Shown here one piece after another: positions 1-8,462 of a DNA stretch of 64,000 bases. A program made the translations under genes and the position numbers. Numbering within the stretch: position 1 is the stretch's first letter; each line of letters starts with the position of its first letter. The stretch comes from an uncultured Clostridia bacterium. GTDB lineage: Bacteria > Bacillota > Clostridia > TANB77 > CAG-508. The stretch is from assembly GCA_947594845.1 (NCBI GenBank), contig CANQEI010000002.1, positions 1 to 64,000 on the forward strand. Reading direction: 5' to 3'. The notes below the pieces were generated by a model. The model saw only the letters and a program-made list of their open reading frames with translations. It was not told where the DNA came from and did no database searches.

Positions 1-756
1 GATACAGCACTTGTGTATGGTACTAACTATACTAAAAAAATAAAGAAAAAGATTAATGATGCTATTATGAAGAAACATACAAATGTTGAACAAGTTGGTT
101 TTATTAATAATAATGGAAAAAAAGAATTACAAATGGCAGGAGGAGAATTTTGTGGAAATGCAACTAGAAGTGCTGCGTATAACTATTTAGATGGAATGCA
201 AGGAAAAATACAGATACGTGTAAATTCAAAAGATAAAATTATAGCAGGTGTAAATAAAGACAAAAAAGTATGGTGTGAAATACCATTATGCAAGAATAGT
301 AACATTGTTACAGAAAAGGAAAATGGGGTTTTTATTGTTGAAATAAAAGGAATTACAATTATTGTTATTAAAGAATTTAAAGCTAAAAAGTATTTATGTG
401 ATAAAGATAAATTGAAACAAATTGGAAGAAATTTAATTGATGACTATAATCTTGCAAATAATTCGGCGGTTGGTGTAATGTTTTGTGAAAAGCAAAAAGA
501 AAAAATAAAAATAAATCCAATTGTTTGGGTAAAGAATATTGATACATTATTTTATGAAACGGCTTGTGGCAGCGGAAGTACAGCAGTATGTATAGTTGAA
601 GCTTATCTAAAAAAGCAAAGTCAAAAAATTGATATATTACAGCCATCAGGTTTAATAATTACAGCAAATGTAGAGTATAAGAATAATAAATTTCAAAAAG
701 CAATAATTTCTGGAAATGTTGAAAATGATGGAATGATATATTCATTAAATTTATAA
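1..756 (+). CDS. DapF-fold amino-acid racemase/epimerase, 5' end outside window
   Basis: The reading frame is open to the left edge (the first codons read DTALVYGTNY), so the start is missing. A GTG at 13 exists but is probably internal. The product belongs to the diaminopimelate epimerase fold, a cofactor-independent two-cysteine racemase. Both catalytic cysteines are visible: GGEFCGNATRSAAY near residue 47 and YETACGSGSTAV near residue 184 (counted from the GTG). True DapF has CGNGxRC and an ERGxGET stretch that reads the distal end of DAP. Here the latter is replaced by TLFYETACGSGS, so the substrate is probably not DAP; histidine-racemase-like (CntK-type) members are an alternative. It lies 21 bp upstream of the D-Ala-D-Ala dipeptidase gene with no terminator between, so they are probably cotranscribed. 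The fold is confident, the substrate is not. Confidence 0.8.
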   Translation, partial: DTALVYGTNYTKKIKKKINDAIMKKHTNVEQVGFINNNGKKELQMAGGEFCGNATRSAAYNYLDGMQGKIQIRVNSKDKIIAGVNKDKKVWCEIPLCKNSNIVTEKENGVFIVEIKGITIIVIKEFKAKKYLCDKDKLKQIGRNLIDDYNLANNSAVGVMFCEKQKEKIKINPIVWVKNIDTLFYETACGSGSTAVCIVEAYLKKQSQKIDILQPSGLIITANVEYKNNKFQKAIISGNVENDGMIYSLNL

Positions 757-777
757 ATTAAATATTAAGGAGGAAAA

Positions 778-1464
778 ATGTTAAATAATAATTTTGTGAA
801 ATATAGAGATTTACTAACAATAAGAGATTATGATAAAGAAACTAATAAAGAAAAATTTATATTAATACCATTAGAAGATGAGTATGTTTTTGGTAAGTAT
901 AAAAAAGGAATGGATATGTTAGAATATGGTGAGCAAATACCTATTAGAAAAACAGTATATAATAAATTAATTAATGTATCTCAAAAATTAAAAATTATAA
1001 ATAAATCATATAAAATATTGGTTGTATATGGTTTTAGAGAAATAAAGAAGCAAGAAATGTATTTTAATGAGATTTTAAAAAACACAAAAAACAAATTTAA
1101 AGATGAGATAGATTTATATGAATATATCCATGAGAAAATTGCTGTCCCATCTGTTGCTGGACATCCAACAGGAGGAGCAATAGATGTAGCTATATATGAT
1201 GATGTTTCAAAAAGTATATTGGATTTTGGAACAGAAATTTTGGATTATACTTCCGATAAATGCTATTATAAAAATGAAAATATAAGCAAAGAAGCAATTA
1301 GAAATAGAGAATTATTAAGAAAATTAATGCTTGGAGAAGGATTTGCACCATATGATGGAGAATGGTGGCACTTTTCATACGGAGATAAGGAGTGGGCTTT
1401 TTACTATAATAAGGACAAAGCGTTATATAATCAAATAAAAGAATATAAATTTTTAGATTTTTAG
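778..1464 (+). CDS. D-alanyl-D-alanine dipeptidase (VanX-type, peptidase M15D)
   Basis: A 228-residue zinc dipeptidase expected to cleave D-Ala-D-Ala or related D,D-dipeptides. The M15D metal and catalytic residues are present: GHPTGGAIDVAIYD (His and Asp zinc ligands, around residue 127) and EWWHFSYGD (Glu base and His ligand, around residue 198), plus an upstream GFR that fits the conserved arginine. There is no signal peptide, so action is cytoplasmic. The start is fixed by AAGGAGG 4 bases upstream of the ATG. It follows the racemase gene closely and ends before a hairpin terminator. No vanH/vanA-type genes are adjacent, so a role in D-Ala-D-Ala turnover or peptidoglycan recycling is likelier than glycopeptide resistance; this is inference. 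Confidence 0.85.
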   Translation: MLNNNFVKYRDLLTIRDYDKETNKEKFILIPLEDEYVFGKYKKGMDMLEYGEQIPIRKTVYNKLINVSQKLKIINKSYKILVVYGFREIKKQEMYFNEILKNTKNKFKDEIDLYEYIHEKIAVPSVAGHPTGGAIDVAIYDDVSKSILDFGTEILDYTSDKCYYKNENISKEAIRNRELLRKLMLGEGFAPYDGEWWHFSYGDKEWAFYYNKDKALYNQIKEYKFLDF

Positions 1465-1530
1465 AAAAGTATAATTTATATCAACTGCAAAGAGATTTCG
1501 AAGTTGTAGATATCTACACCACCCGAGCAA

Positions 1531-1561
1531 AAAAGAAAGTAGTTAAACTGCTTTCTTTTTT
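1531..1561 (+). terminator. Intrinsic terminator after the dipeptidase gene
   Basis: GAAAGTAGTT pairs with AACTGCTTTC around a very short loop (1535-1555, one G-U pair) and is followed by six T. It lies 67 bases past the dipeptidase stop. It forms part of a repeat that recurs at 2412. Confidence 0.75.
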
Positions 1562-1593
1562 ATGCTCTCCTAACTTGAATCAACGACTTATCC
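1531..1593 (+). repeat. Intergenic direct repeat, copy 1 (terminator plus conserved flank)
   Basis: The stretch holds a terminator hairpin, then ATGCTCTCCTAACTTGAATC and AACGACTTATCC. It matches 2412-2476 over about 60 bases with scattered substitutions. The homology extends well beyond the hairpin into sequence with no obvious coding role. Confidence 0.7.
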
Positions 1594-1741
1594 GTGTAGT
1601 AACTGTATTTCAAAATTTAAGAATTTTAGTGTTAATCATTTACGAAAATAAAAATTTGTGATTTAATTATAACAATATGATTAAAGAAATTGTTAAAGAA
1701 TAGAATATGAATAAAAAATAATGAAGGGAAGTTATAGTATT

Positions 1742-2404
1742 ATGAGAATTGTTAGAAGATTATTATCAGATATTTTATATATTTGTTTGATTGGATTTGG
1801 GATTTGGTGTATGTTTTATCAATATAATCTAATAGAAAATCAAAACTTTTTTGCAAGTATTCCAAATATATTTAAAGCACATATGATTTTAATTATTCCA
1901 ACTATTGTAGTTGCATTAATAATAAAGCTTATTCTTAAATGTGAGTTTACAAATATTCCAACAGGTATGTTTTCAATAGTTCCATATTTAATAACTTTGA
2001 TTATTTTTTCATTTAGAGAAGCATTTATTATTGAAAAAGCAGGAATTATATTATCAGTTATTATTTCACTTATAAATGTTTTTATAGAGGGACTATTACC
2101 TTTTATTGCAATGTTTATTATAATGCCAAGTGACAGTGGATCTAGTGTGAGAACATATGAAGATTACTATTATAATAAGGAAAATAAGGACAATAAGGAC
2201 AATAAGGCTAATAAGAACAATGAGAAAAAGAGAATTAATGATTATACTTTTATTCACAATTCAGATGGAACAACATCTGTAGCCCATACATTTGGAGAAG
2301 AAGGTTCAACAATGACATCAATTACCAATTCAGATGGAAGTGGATCTACAATATTTGACGATACTATTGGCGGACAACGAACAATAAATGTTATAAAAAA
2401 ATAA
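1742..2404 (+). CDS. Small multi-pass membrane protein of unknown function
   Basis: I do not recognise the family. The ATG at 1742 is preferred over the ATG at 1721 because GAAGGGA (1723-1729) then serves as ribosome binding site, though spacing is long; this gives 220 residues. The first two thirds contain about four hydrophobic segments (around residues 8-26, 40-62, 70-90, 97-120). A low-complexity Asn/Lys/Asp linker with NKD-type triplets follows near residue 145. The C-terminus is soluble and polar, with two NSDGxxS stretches (IHNSDGTTSVAHTFGEEG and ITNSDGSGSTIF). A terminator follows directly, and the gene sits in its own transcription unit before the large surface protein. Confidence 0.6.
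   Translation: MRIVRRLLSDILYICLIGFGIWCMFYQYNLIENQNFFASIPNIFKAHMILIIPTIVVALIIKLILKCEFTNIPTGMFSIVPYLITLIIFSFREAFIIEKAGIILSVIISLINVFIEGLLPFIAMFIIMPSDSGSSVRTYEDYYYNKENKDNKDNKANKNNEKKRINDYTFIHNSDGTTSVAHTFGEEGSTMTSITNSDGSGSTIFDDTIGGQRTINVIKK
2172..2219 (+). repeat. Short tandem repeat of 9-bp AATAAGGAC-type units
   Basis: About five imperfect copies of AATAAGGAC encode the Asn-Lys-Asp triplets of the membrane-protein linker. The unit is a multiple of three, so copy-number change would keep the frame. Confidence 0.7.
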
Positions 2405-2411
2405 TTTAAGT

Positions 2412-2442
2412 AAAAGAAAGTAGTTTACTACTTTCTTTTTTT
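2412..2442 (+). terminator. Intrinsic terminator after the membrane protein
   Basis: GAAAGTAG (2416-2423) pairs perfectly with CTACTTTC (2428-2435) across a four-base loop, followed by seven T. It starts just past the stop of the upstream gene. Confidence 0.85.
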
Positions 2443-2476
2443 ATGCTTTCCTGACTTAGATCAACGACCTATTGGC
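2412..2476 (+). repeat. Intergenic direct repeat, copy 2
   Basis: This is the second copy of the element at 1531-1593: terminator hairpin, then ATGCTTTCCTGACTTAGATC and AACGACCTATTGG. The second arm of the hairpin carries compensatory changes (CTGCTTTC in copy 1, CTACTTTC here), so the stem is kept. Confidence 0.7.
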
Positions 2477-2535
2477 GTTATAGATTTAGCTATTAGGCGA
2501 CTATGATCATTGGGAGAAGAAAGGAGATTTTGAAC

Positions 2536-2706
2536 ATGCATAAGCTATTATTTTACTCTTTAATTTCTGAAAAAAATTTTAAATCTGTAAAGAAAAGAGT
2601 TGAACAAAATGACCAATATAAGGAAATAAGTTCTCAGAAAAAACCATTGCTTTTAATAATCCTTAATGTTAGAATGATTATGAAAAATGAGGAGGGAAAA
2701 AAATGA
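2536..2706 (+). CDS. Possible small protein upstream of the surface protein
   Basis: A 56-residue basic ORF beginning MHKLLFYSLISEKNF. AAAGGAG at 2520-2526 gives an ordinary ribosome binding site for the ATG at 2536. Its TGA overlaps the ATG of the surface-protein gene in ATGA form, a layout often linked to translational coupling. No family is recognised and the sequence could be a degenerate remnant, so reality is uncertain. Confidence 0.35.
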   Translation: MHKLLFYSLISEKNFKSVKKRVEQNDQYKEISSQKKPLLLIILNVRMIMKNEEGKK

Positions 2707-5700
2707 AAAAAATAAAAATAAGAAGAATTATTTTAGTTATTGGAATAATTGTGGCAATGTTAGCACCTAATATATGCTTTGCAGTTGAGCCAATGCTAGA
2801 TGAGACTGAAAACAATGTAGTAGAAGAATATATAGAAAATGAAGTGGAAAATAATATAGAAAATGAAAGCGATAACAGCAACAATATAGAAACAGATAGC
2901 AATGAAATAATTCCACAAAATTTACCGGAAGAAGAAAATTCAGTCGTTGAAGAAGAACCTGCTAATCTTACTACTGTGGCAACACAAGCTCCAGTAATGC
3001 CAGTTGCTTTAAGTGAAAAAACAGTAGAACCTGGATCTGGAACATTACAACAAGCCTTATTAGACGCAAATGAAGGCGATATACTTATACTAAAAAGAGG
3101 AACTTATACAGGTGGGCCAATTATTATCAATAAGAGTGTTACAATAAGGGGAGCTGGATCTGATAATAGATCTGGAAGTGTATTATTACCAAAAATAAAA
3201 GTAGAAGGAACAAATTCAAGCCAAAAGATAGTTTTAGAAAATGTATTTTTAGGTAATCAACAATCACCTACAGAAGAAAATTACAAATTTATAGATATAC
3301 AATCACCAGCAAATGTCACAATAAATAATGTAATATGCACATACATATATAGAGGCGGTGATGATGTAAATCCTGTTATTATTGAAGTTGGATCTGGATC
3401 AGGAAGTTCAGAAATAGATGTAAAAGATTCATATTTCGTAGGATCATTTAGAGGAATATGTGTTGAATCATCAAACAACAATATAACATTAGACAAGACA
3501 ACCTTAATCGGAAAACTAGCTTTTGTATTAAATAATGGAACAGGAAATACATTAAATGTTAAAAACAATTCAAAAGTAACTGGACGTTCACAGAGCTATA
3601 CAGCAGATGAAGCAATACAAATAATTGGACAAAAAAATTTAACAATTAATATTACGGATTCAGAAATCATCGGAAATGATGCTAGAGGAGATAGGAATAC
3701 TCATATATTTTCTCTTGATGGCAATTCTGAGAACAGTAATGTTTTAATTAATATTACAGGTAATTCAGTTATTAATGATATAAATCCAATAAAAGGTAGT
3801 ACAATATTTAATTTTGGACAAAATAATACACCAGCCAATAATAATGTTGTAAAAATTGGTAAAAATGTAAAAATGACTCCAAGTACAGTTGAATATAAAT
3901 ACAATGTTAGTGAAGCTTATGCTGTTGTTGGTATTTATGATAAAGATGGAAATGCAACAGTTAAAACTTATGAAAAAGATAAACCAATACCAGAAGAAGA
4001 TTATAATTCTATTAATAGTAGCAGCTGGTATAAAGTAACAAATTCAAATAGTGATTTTGACATATTAGACAATGTTAGTGAGAATATGGATATATATCCT
4101 ACACCTAAGGAAGAACAAAATATAACTGTAAATGTTGTTGTTGGAGAAGAAACAGAATCTTATACTTTAAAAAATGGACAAACATATAAGGACAATTTAG
4201 AATTAAAAACTAAATTAGAAGAATTAAAATCAACTACAAATAAAACTTTTTCAAATTTCGTAAGTCAAGATGAAACTATAATTGATGAGAACACAAAAAT
4301 ATATAAAGACACAACTATTACTCCAAAATACAAAGTAACTGTAACCATAAAAGATAAAGATGGAAATAAAGACGAATATCAAATAGAACAAGGACAAAAC
4401 TTAAGTTATATTAGTCAATCACTTTTAGATGAGTATGAAAAAGAAACAAATGGAGAAACTAAAATCTTCTCAAGATATGTAAAAACAAGTGATAAGAGAA
4501 GTATATCAAAAAGTATTGCAATTGATGAAAATATTGAAATAGAACCAATATATTATGTAACAATAAAAGTAAATGTGGATGGAGAAGAAAGAACATATAA
4601 TATAGATGAAGGAAAAAGCTTAAATGATGCACTTGCAAGCACATCTACACTTATAGAATTGAAGAGATTAGTTAATTCTAAAAACAAAGTTTTTAAATGC
4701 TTTGAAGACGAAGAAAATACTCAAGTTACTTATGATACAGCATTAAGTAAACATACAAAGTTAACTGCAAAATACAAAATAAAAGTAACTATATATAATG
4801 AAGAAGGACAAACCCAAGAATATGAAGTAGAAGAAGGTCAAAATTTAAAAAGCCTTGGAGATAATGTAATAAGCGAAATCGAAAGCTTTGTACAAAATGG
4901 TAAAGATATTTTAAAATACATAGATGGAAATGGCGAAGAAATAAATTTTGAAAAAGAATTATATGAAAATACTAGTTTCGAACCAATTTATGATACAGAT
5001 ATTTCTGTAACAGTAAAAGGACAGACATATAGAATAAAAGATGGAGAAAATTTAAATGCTCTTGGTGAAGAAAAAGTAAATGAAATTAAAGAAAAGGTAA
5101 AAGCAGAAGGAAAAGACTTATTTTACTTCACAAATTCAGATGGAGAAGAAGTTAATTTTGATACTCCTATATATAAAAACACAGAACTTACACCAGTATA
5201 TAAGGTAACAGTAAAAATAGAACCAAAAAATGAAGCTATTGAAACGATTGATGTTAAAGAAGGTACAACATTTGAAGAATTAAGTGAACAAGTGGCTAAA
5301 TATAATTTATCTAATAAACATTTAGAATATTTCGAAAATAAAGAAAATAGCGAAAAAATAGAGAAGAATTATAAGTTTGAAAAACATACAACAATAGTAC
5401 CTAAATATACTATAACAGTAACAGTAAATACTAAAGATGGTGAGGAAGTAATTTCAGGTGTTGATGAAAATTCAACATTAGAAAGTTTAGCAGGAAAACT
5501 AGATAAATTTGAAAATGTATCAGGTAAACATTTAGAAAAATATGTAAATGAAAATAATGATGAAGTAGAAAAAAATAAACCATTAACTGAAAATATAAAA
5601 ATTACACCAAGGTACTATATAGAAGTAACAATTAATGGAGAAACATACAGATTATCAGAAAATGGAAAGCTAAATGATTTGGAAACAGAACAACTTAATA

Positions 5701-7901
5701 AAATAAGAGATGCTGTAAAAGCAGAGAATAAAACTTTTTCACACTTCGTAGATGAAAAAAATAGTCCTGTAGATTTTGATACAACATTAGAAAATGATAC
5801 AACTTTATCACCAAAATACAAAATAACTGTAAAAATAGTAAACAAAAATGGAGAGACAATATTAGAACAAACAATATCAGAAGAAGACAGTTTAGATAGT
5901 TTAGGAGCAGATGTAATATCAAAAATTAAAGAAGACGTAAAAGTAGATAAAAAAGTATTCGCAGAAAAGTTTATAAATGAAGAAAATACTACAATATTAT
6001 TCAGCACAAAATTAGATAAAAATATGACATTAACACCAAAGTATAATGTTGAAGTAACTATTAATGGAAATAAATATACATTAGAAGAAGGAAAAACTTT
6101 AAACGATTTAAAACCTGATGAGCTTACAGAAATAGAAAACAGTGTAAACAATGATAACAAGAAATTTGCAAAAGAATTTAAGAACGAAAATGGTGAAGTA
6201 GTAAATTATACAAAAGAAATATGGGAAAGTACAACATTAACTCCACAATATAATGTAGAAGTAACTATAAAAGGAAATGTATACACATTAAAAGAAGGTC
6301 AATGTTTAAATGATTTAGGATCAGATGTAATAAGCCAAATTGAAGAATTAGTAAAAGTTGATAATAAAACATTTGCTAAAACATTTGCAAATTTAAAAGG
6401 TGAAGTATTTGATTATAATAAAGAAATAACTGAAAGTGTAGTATTAGTTCCACAATATAATATAACAGTATCAGTAAAAGTTGGAGAGCAAGTACAGAAA
6501 GAAATTACAATGCCAGAAGGAAGTACATTAGAGAGTAAATCAGAAGACTTAAAAGAATTTAAAGAATTAACAAATAAAGCATTTGTACAATTTGTAAAAG
6601 AAGATGGAACACCAGTATCAGAAACTACTGCTTTAACAGAAAATACAACAATAAAACCACAATATAACATAACAGTATCAGTAAAAGTTGGAGAGCAAGT
6701 ACAAAAAGAGATTACAATGGCAGAAGGAAGTACATTAGAAAGCAAAGCAGAAGACTTAAAAGAATTTAAAGAAGTAACAAATAAGACATTTGTACAATTC
6801 GTAAAAGAAGATGGAACACCAGTATCAGAAACTACTGCCTTAACAGAAAATACAACAATAAAACCACAATACAATATAACAGTGTCAGTAAAAGTTGGAG
6901 AAGAAGTACAAAAAGAAATCACAATGGCAGAAGGAAGCACATTAGAAAGAAAAGCAGAAGACTTAAAAGAATTTAAAGAAGTAACAAATAAAACATTTGT
7001 ACAATTTGTAAAAGAAGATGGAACACCAGTATCAGAAGCTACTGCTTTAACAGAAAATACAACAATAAAACCACAATACAACATAACAGTATCAGTAAAA
7101 GTTGGAGAAGAAGTACAAAAAGAAATCACAATGACAGAAGGAAGCACATTAGCAAGTAAAGCAGAAGAATTAAAAGAATTTAAAGAATTAACAAATAAGA
7201 CATTTGTACAATTTGTAAAAGAAGATGGAACGCCAGTATCAGAAAGTACTGCTTTAACAGAAAATACTACAATTATACCAAAATACGAAGTTGAAGTAAA
7301 AATCGGAAATAGTTCATACACAGTAGATGAAGGAACTACATTAAAACAATTAATAGAATTATATCCTGAAGCAGAGCAGAAACTAGAAAATATTAAAGAT
7401 ACTTCTAGAGAATTTTCTAGATTTGTAGATGAAAAGGGAAATACAGTAAATGACGATATATCATTTAACGAAAACACGACTATAACACCAAAATATAATA
7501 TAAAAATTACAGTTAAAGGTGATAATGGCGAAAGTAAAGAGTTTGTATTAGAAGAAGGAAAGACATTAAACGATTTATCAGAGGAATACAAACAAGAATT
7601 AGAAAAAATAAAAAATAATCATCCAGCAGGATTAAAATTTGTAAACTTTAAAGATGTAGAAACTGGAGAAATAATAACAGATACAACACAAATTACTGGA
7701 AACATAACATTAGAAGCAGTATATGAAGAAGCACCAGTTACTCCTGAAGATGAAAACAACACACAAAATAATAATGAAAACAATCCAAAAACAGGTGACA
7801 ATCTATTAAAATATATTATACTAGCAATAGTTGGATTAGGCTGTATGATAATGTCAACAAAATCTAGCAAAAGAAAGAATAATACTCATAGAAGAAGATA
7901 A
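2703..7901 (+). CDS. Large repetitive cell-wall-anchored surface protein (NPKTG sorting signal)
   Basis: The 1732-residue product has a signal peptide (residues 1-27, basic start, hydrophobic core, ending CFA) and an acidic Glu/Asn-rich spacer to about residue 75. Residues about 105-390 look like a right-handed beta-helix (GTLQQALLDANEGDILIL, then short turns rich in N and T). From about residue 473 to 1674 there are about 17 repeats of 68-76 residues, each running from a beta strand such as VTVTIKG, through an EEGxxLxxL helix, to TTLTPKY. The C-terminus has NPKTGD at residues 1694-1699, a hydrophobic segment and a basic RRKNNTHRRR-like tail, which is a sortase-type anchor. No sortase gene is in the window. 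The likely role is an adhesin or extended stalk; the ligand is unknown. The GGAGGGAAAA site precedes the start. Confidence 0.9.
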   Translation: MKKIKIRRIILVIGIIVAMLAPNICFAVEPMLDETENNVVEEYIENEVENNIENESDNSNNIETDSNEIIPQNLPEEENSVVEEEPANLTTVATQAPVMPVALSEKTVEPGSGTLQQALLDANEGDILILKRGTYTGGPIIINKSVTIRGAGSDNRSGSVLLPKIKVEGTNSSQKIVLENVFLGNQQSPTEENYKFIDIQSPANVTINNVICTYIYRGGDDVNPVIIEVGSGSGSSEIDVKDSYFVGSFRGICVESSNNNITLDKTTLIGKLAFVLNNGTGNTLNVKNNSKVTGRSQSYTADEAIQIIGQKNLTINITDSEIIGNDARGDRNTHIFSLDGNSENSNVLINITGNSVINDINPIKGSTIFNFGQNNTPANNNVVKIGKNVKMTPSTVEYKYNVSEAYAVVGIYDKDGNATVKTYEKDKPIPEEDYNSINSSSWYKVTNSNSDFDILDNVSENMDIYPTPKEEQNITVNVVVGEETESYTLKNGQTYKDNLELKTKLEELKSTTNKTFSNFVSQDETIIDENTKIYKDTTITPKYKVTVTIKDKDGNKDEYQIEQGQNLSYISQSLLDEYEKETNGETKIFSRYVKTSDKRSISKSIAIDENIEIEPIYYVTIKVNVDGEERTYNIDEGKSLNDALASTSTLIELKRLVNSKNKVFKCFEDEENTQVTYDTALSKHTKLTAKYKIKVTIYNEEGQTQEYEVEEGQNLKSLGDNVISEIESFVQNGKDILKYIDGNGEEINFEKELYENTSFEPIYDTDISVTVKGQTYRIKDGENLNALGEEKVNEIKEKVKAEGKDLFYFTNSDGEEVNFDTPIYKNTELTPVYKVTVKIEPKNEAIETIDVKEGTTFEELSEQVAKYNLSNKHLEYFENKENSEKIEKNYKFEKHTTIVPKYTITVTVNTKDGEEVISGVDENSTLESLAGKLDKFENVSGKHLEKYVNENNDEVEKNKPLTENIKITPRYYIEVTINGETYRLSENGKLNDLETEQLNKIRDAVKAENKTFSHFVDEKNSPVDFDTTLENDTTLSPKYKITVKIVNKNGETILEQTISEEDSLDSLGADVISKIKEDVKVDKKVFAEKFINEENTTILFSTKLDKNMTLTPKYNVEVTINGNKYTLEEGKTLNDLKPDELTEIENSVNNDNKKFAKEFKNENGEVVNYTKEIWESTTLTPQYNVEVTIKGNVYTLKEGQCLNDLGSDVISQIEELVKVDNKTFAKTFANLKGEVFDYNKEITESVVLVPQYNITVSVKVGEQVQKEITMPEGSTLESKSEDLKEFKELTNKAFVQFVKEDGTPVSETTALTENTTIKPQYNITVSVKVGEQVQKEITMAEGSTLESKAEDLKEFKEVTNKTFVQFVKEDGTPVSETTALTENTTIKPQYNITVSVKVGEEVQKEITMAEGSTLERKAEDLKEFKEVTNKTFVQFVKEDGTPVSEATALTENTTIKPQYNITVSVKVGEEVQKEITMTEGSTLASKAEELKEFKELTNKTFVQFVKEDGTPVSESTALTENTTIIPKYEVEVKIGNSSYTVDEGTTLKQLIELYPEAEQKLENIKDTSREFSRFVDEKGNTVNDDISFNENTTITPKYNIKITVKGDNGESKEFVLEEGKTLNDLSEEYKQELEKIKNNHPAGLKFVNFKDVETGEIITDTTQITGNITLEAVYEEAPVTPEDENNTQNNNENNPKTGDNLLKYIILAIVGLGCMIMSTKSSKRKNNTHRRR
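6459..7286 (+). repeat. Four nearly identical 207-bp tandem repeats inside the surface-protein gene
   Basis: Units begin at 6459, 6666, 6873 and 7080, exactly 207 bp (69 codons) apart, each starting with codons for NITVSVKVGE and ending PQY or PKY. They differ by only a handful of substitutions, while the other 13 repeats in the gene are strongly diverged. Confidence 0.9.
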
Positions 7902-7908
7902 ATGAATA

Positions 7909-7944
7909 AAATAAGCTTCAATTAAAAATTGAAGCTTATTTTTT
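7909..7944 (+). terminator. Intrinsic terminator after the surface protein
   Basis: AATAAGCTTCAATT pairs with AATTGAAGCTTATT over a four-base A loop, followed by a T run. It starts just after the stop at 7901. Confidence 0.9.
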
Positions 7945-8051
7945 ATTACTTATAAACATATTTCTTGAAAATATTCAAAATACATGATAAAATAAAACAT
8001 TATAACTATTAACAATCTACCATTTATATAGTAATAGTGGGAGGGACTGAC

Positions 8052-8423
8052 ATGGAATACTTTGAACGAGAGAGACTATGGTTATGTAGATTAGTGAATG
8101 TTGAGCGGAGCAGGGGAATAATGGTACTGCAAGACAGAAGAAGAACAGAATTGATGATTATTACTGAAAATGACACAAAGGTAAATGAGCACTTTATTTC
8201 ATTAAATAATCCAACGTATTTCAACTTGGAAGGAAATCAGGCTTATCACGGCACGCAGAAAACTGTATACAATCAATCAGATATTGGTAAAACTTTTGTT
8301 ATGTACAGACACAACATCCCGGATGAATACTTGACAGAACGAGAAATAAAAACAAATCAAGTTTCCTATAACAGAGTTTTGGAGTTATCTTGTCAACTTG
8401 CGGACTTTCAATGGAAAGAGTAA
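8052..8423 (+). CDS. Orphan small protein, atypical base composition
   Basis: The ATG at 8052 is chosen because GGGAGGG (8039-8045) lies at normal spacing; an in-frame GTG at 8037 would include that site. The product is 123 residues, soluble, charged (starting MEYFERERLWLCRLVNVERS) with no membrane segment or recognised motif. Codons such as GCG, CGG, CTG and CAG are more frequent than in neighbours and the sequence is visibly richer in G and C. It stands alone between two terminators, consistent with a laterally acquired gene. The function is unknown. Confidence 0.6.
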   Translation: MEYFERERLWLCRLVNVERSRGIMVLQDRRRTELMIITENDTKVNEHFISLNNPTYFNLEGNQAYHGTQKTVYNQSDIGKTFVMYRHNIPDEYLTEREIKTNQVSYNRVLELSCQLADFQWKE

Positions 8424-8426
8424 TTA

Positions 8427-8462
8427 AAAAAAGAGGCATGAAAGAAATTTCATGTCTCTTTT
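8427..8462. terminator. Bidirectional terminator between convergent genes
   Basis: AGAGGCATGAAA (8432-8443) pairs with TTTCATGTCTCT (8448-8459), with A-rich sequence before and T-rich after. It can therefore end the orphan gene on the plus strand and the DUF1836 gene on the minus strand. Confidence 0.85.

Noticed and set aside
1-1464. Glycopeptide (van) resistance cluster
   Set aside because: Only the dipeptidase resembles VanX. There is no VanH, ligase or two-component system beside it within the window.
1500-2480. Integron-type attC sites at the two intergenic repeats
   Set aside because: The repeats contain AACGAC but no matching GTTRRRY partner at the right place, and no integrase gene is seen.
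6459-7286. CRISPR-like array
   Set aside because: The units are 207 bp, contiguous without spacers, in frame, and encode protein repeats.
6413-7591. Long minus-strand open frame of 392 codons
   Set aside because: It lies opposite the tandem repeats of the surface-protein gene and is itself repetitive only because of them. There is no ribosome binding site, and its Ser/Phe/Val-rich composition is typical of antisense frames.
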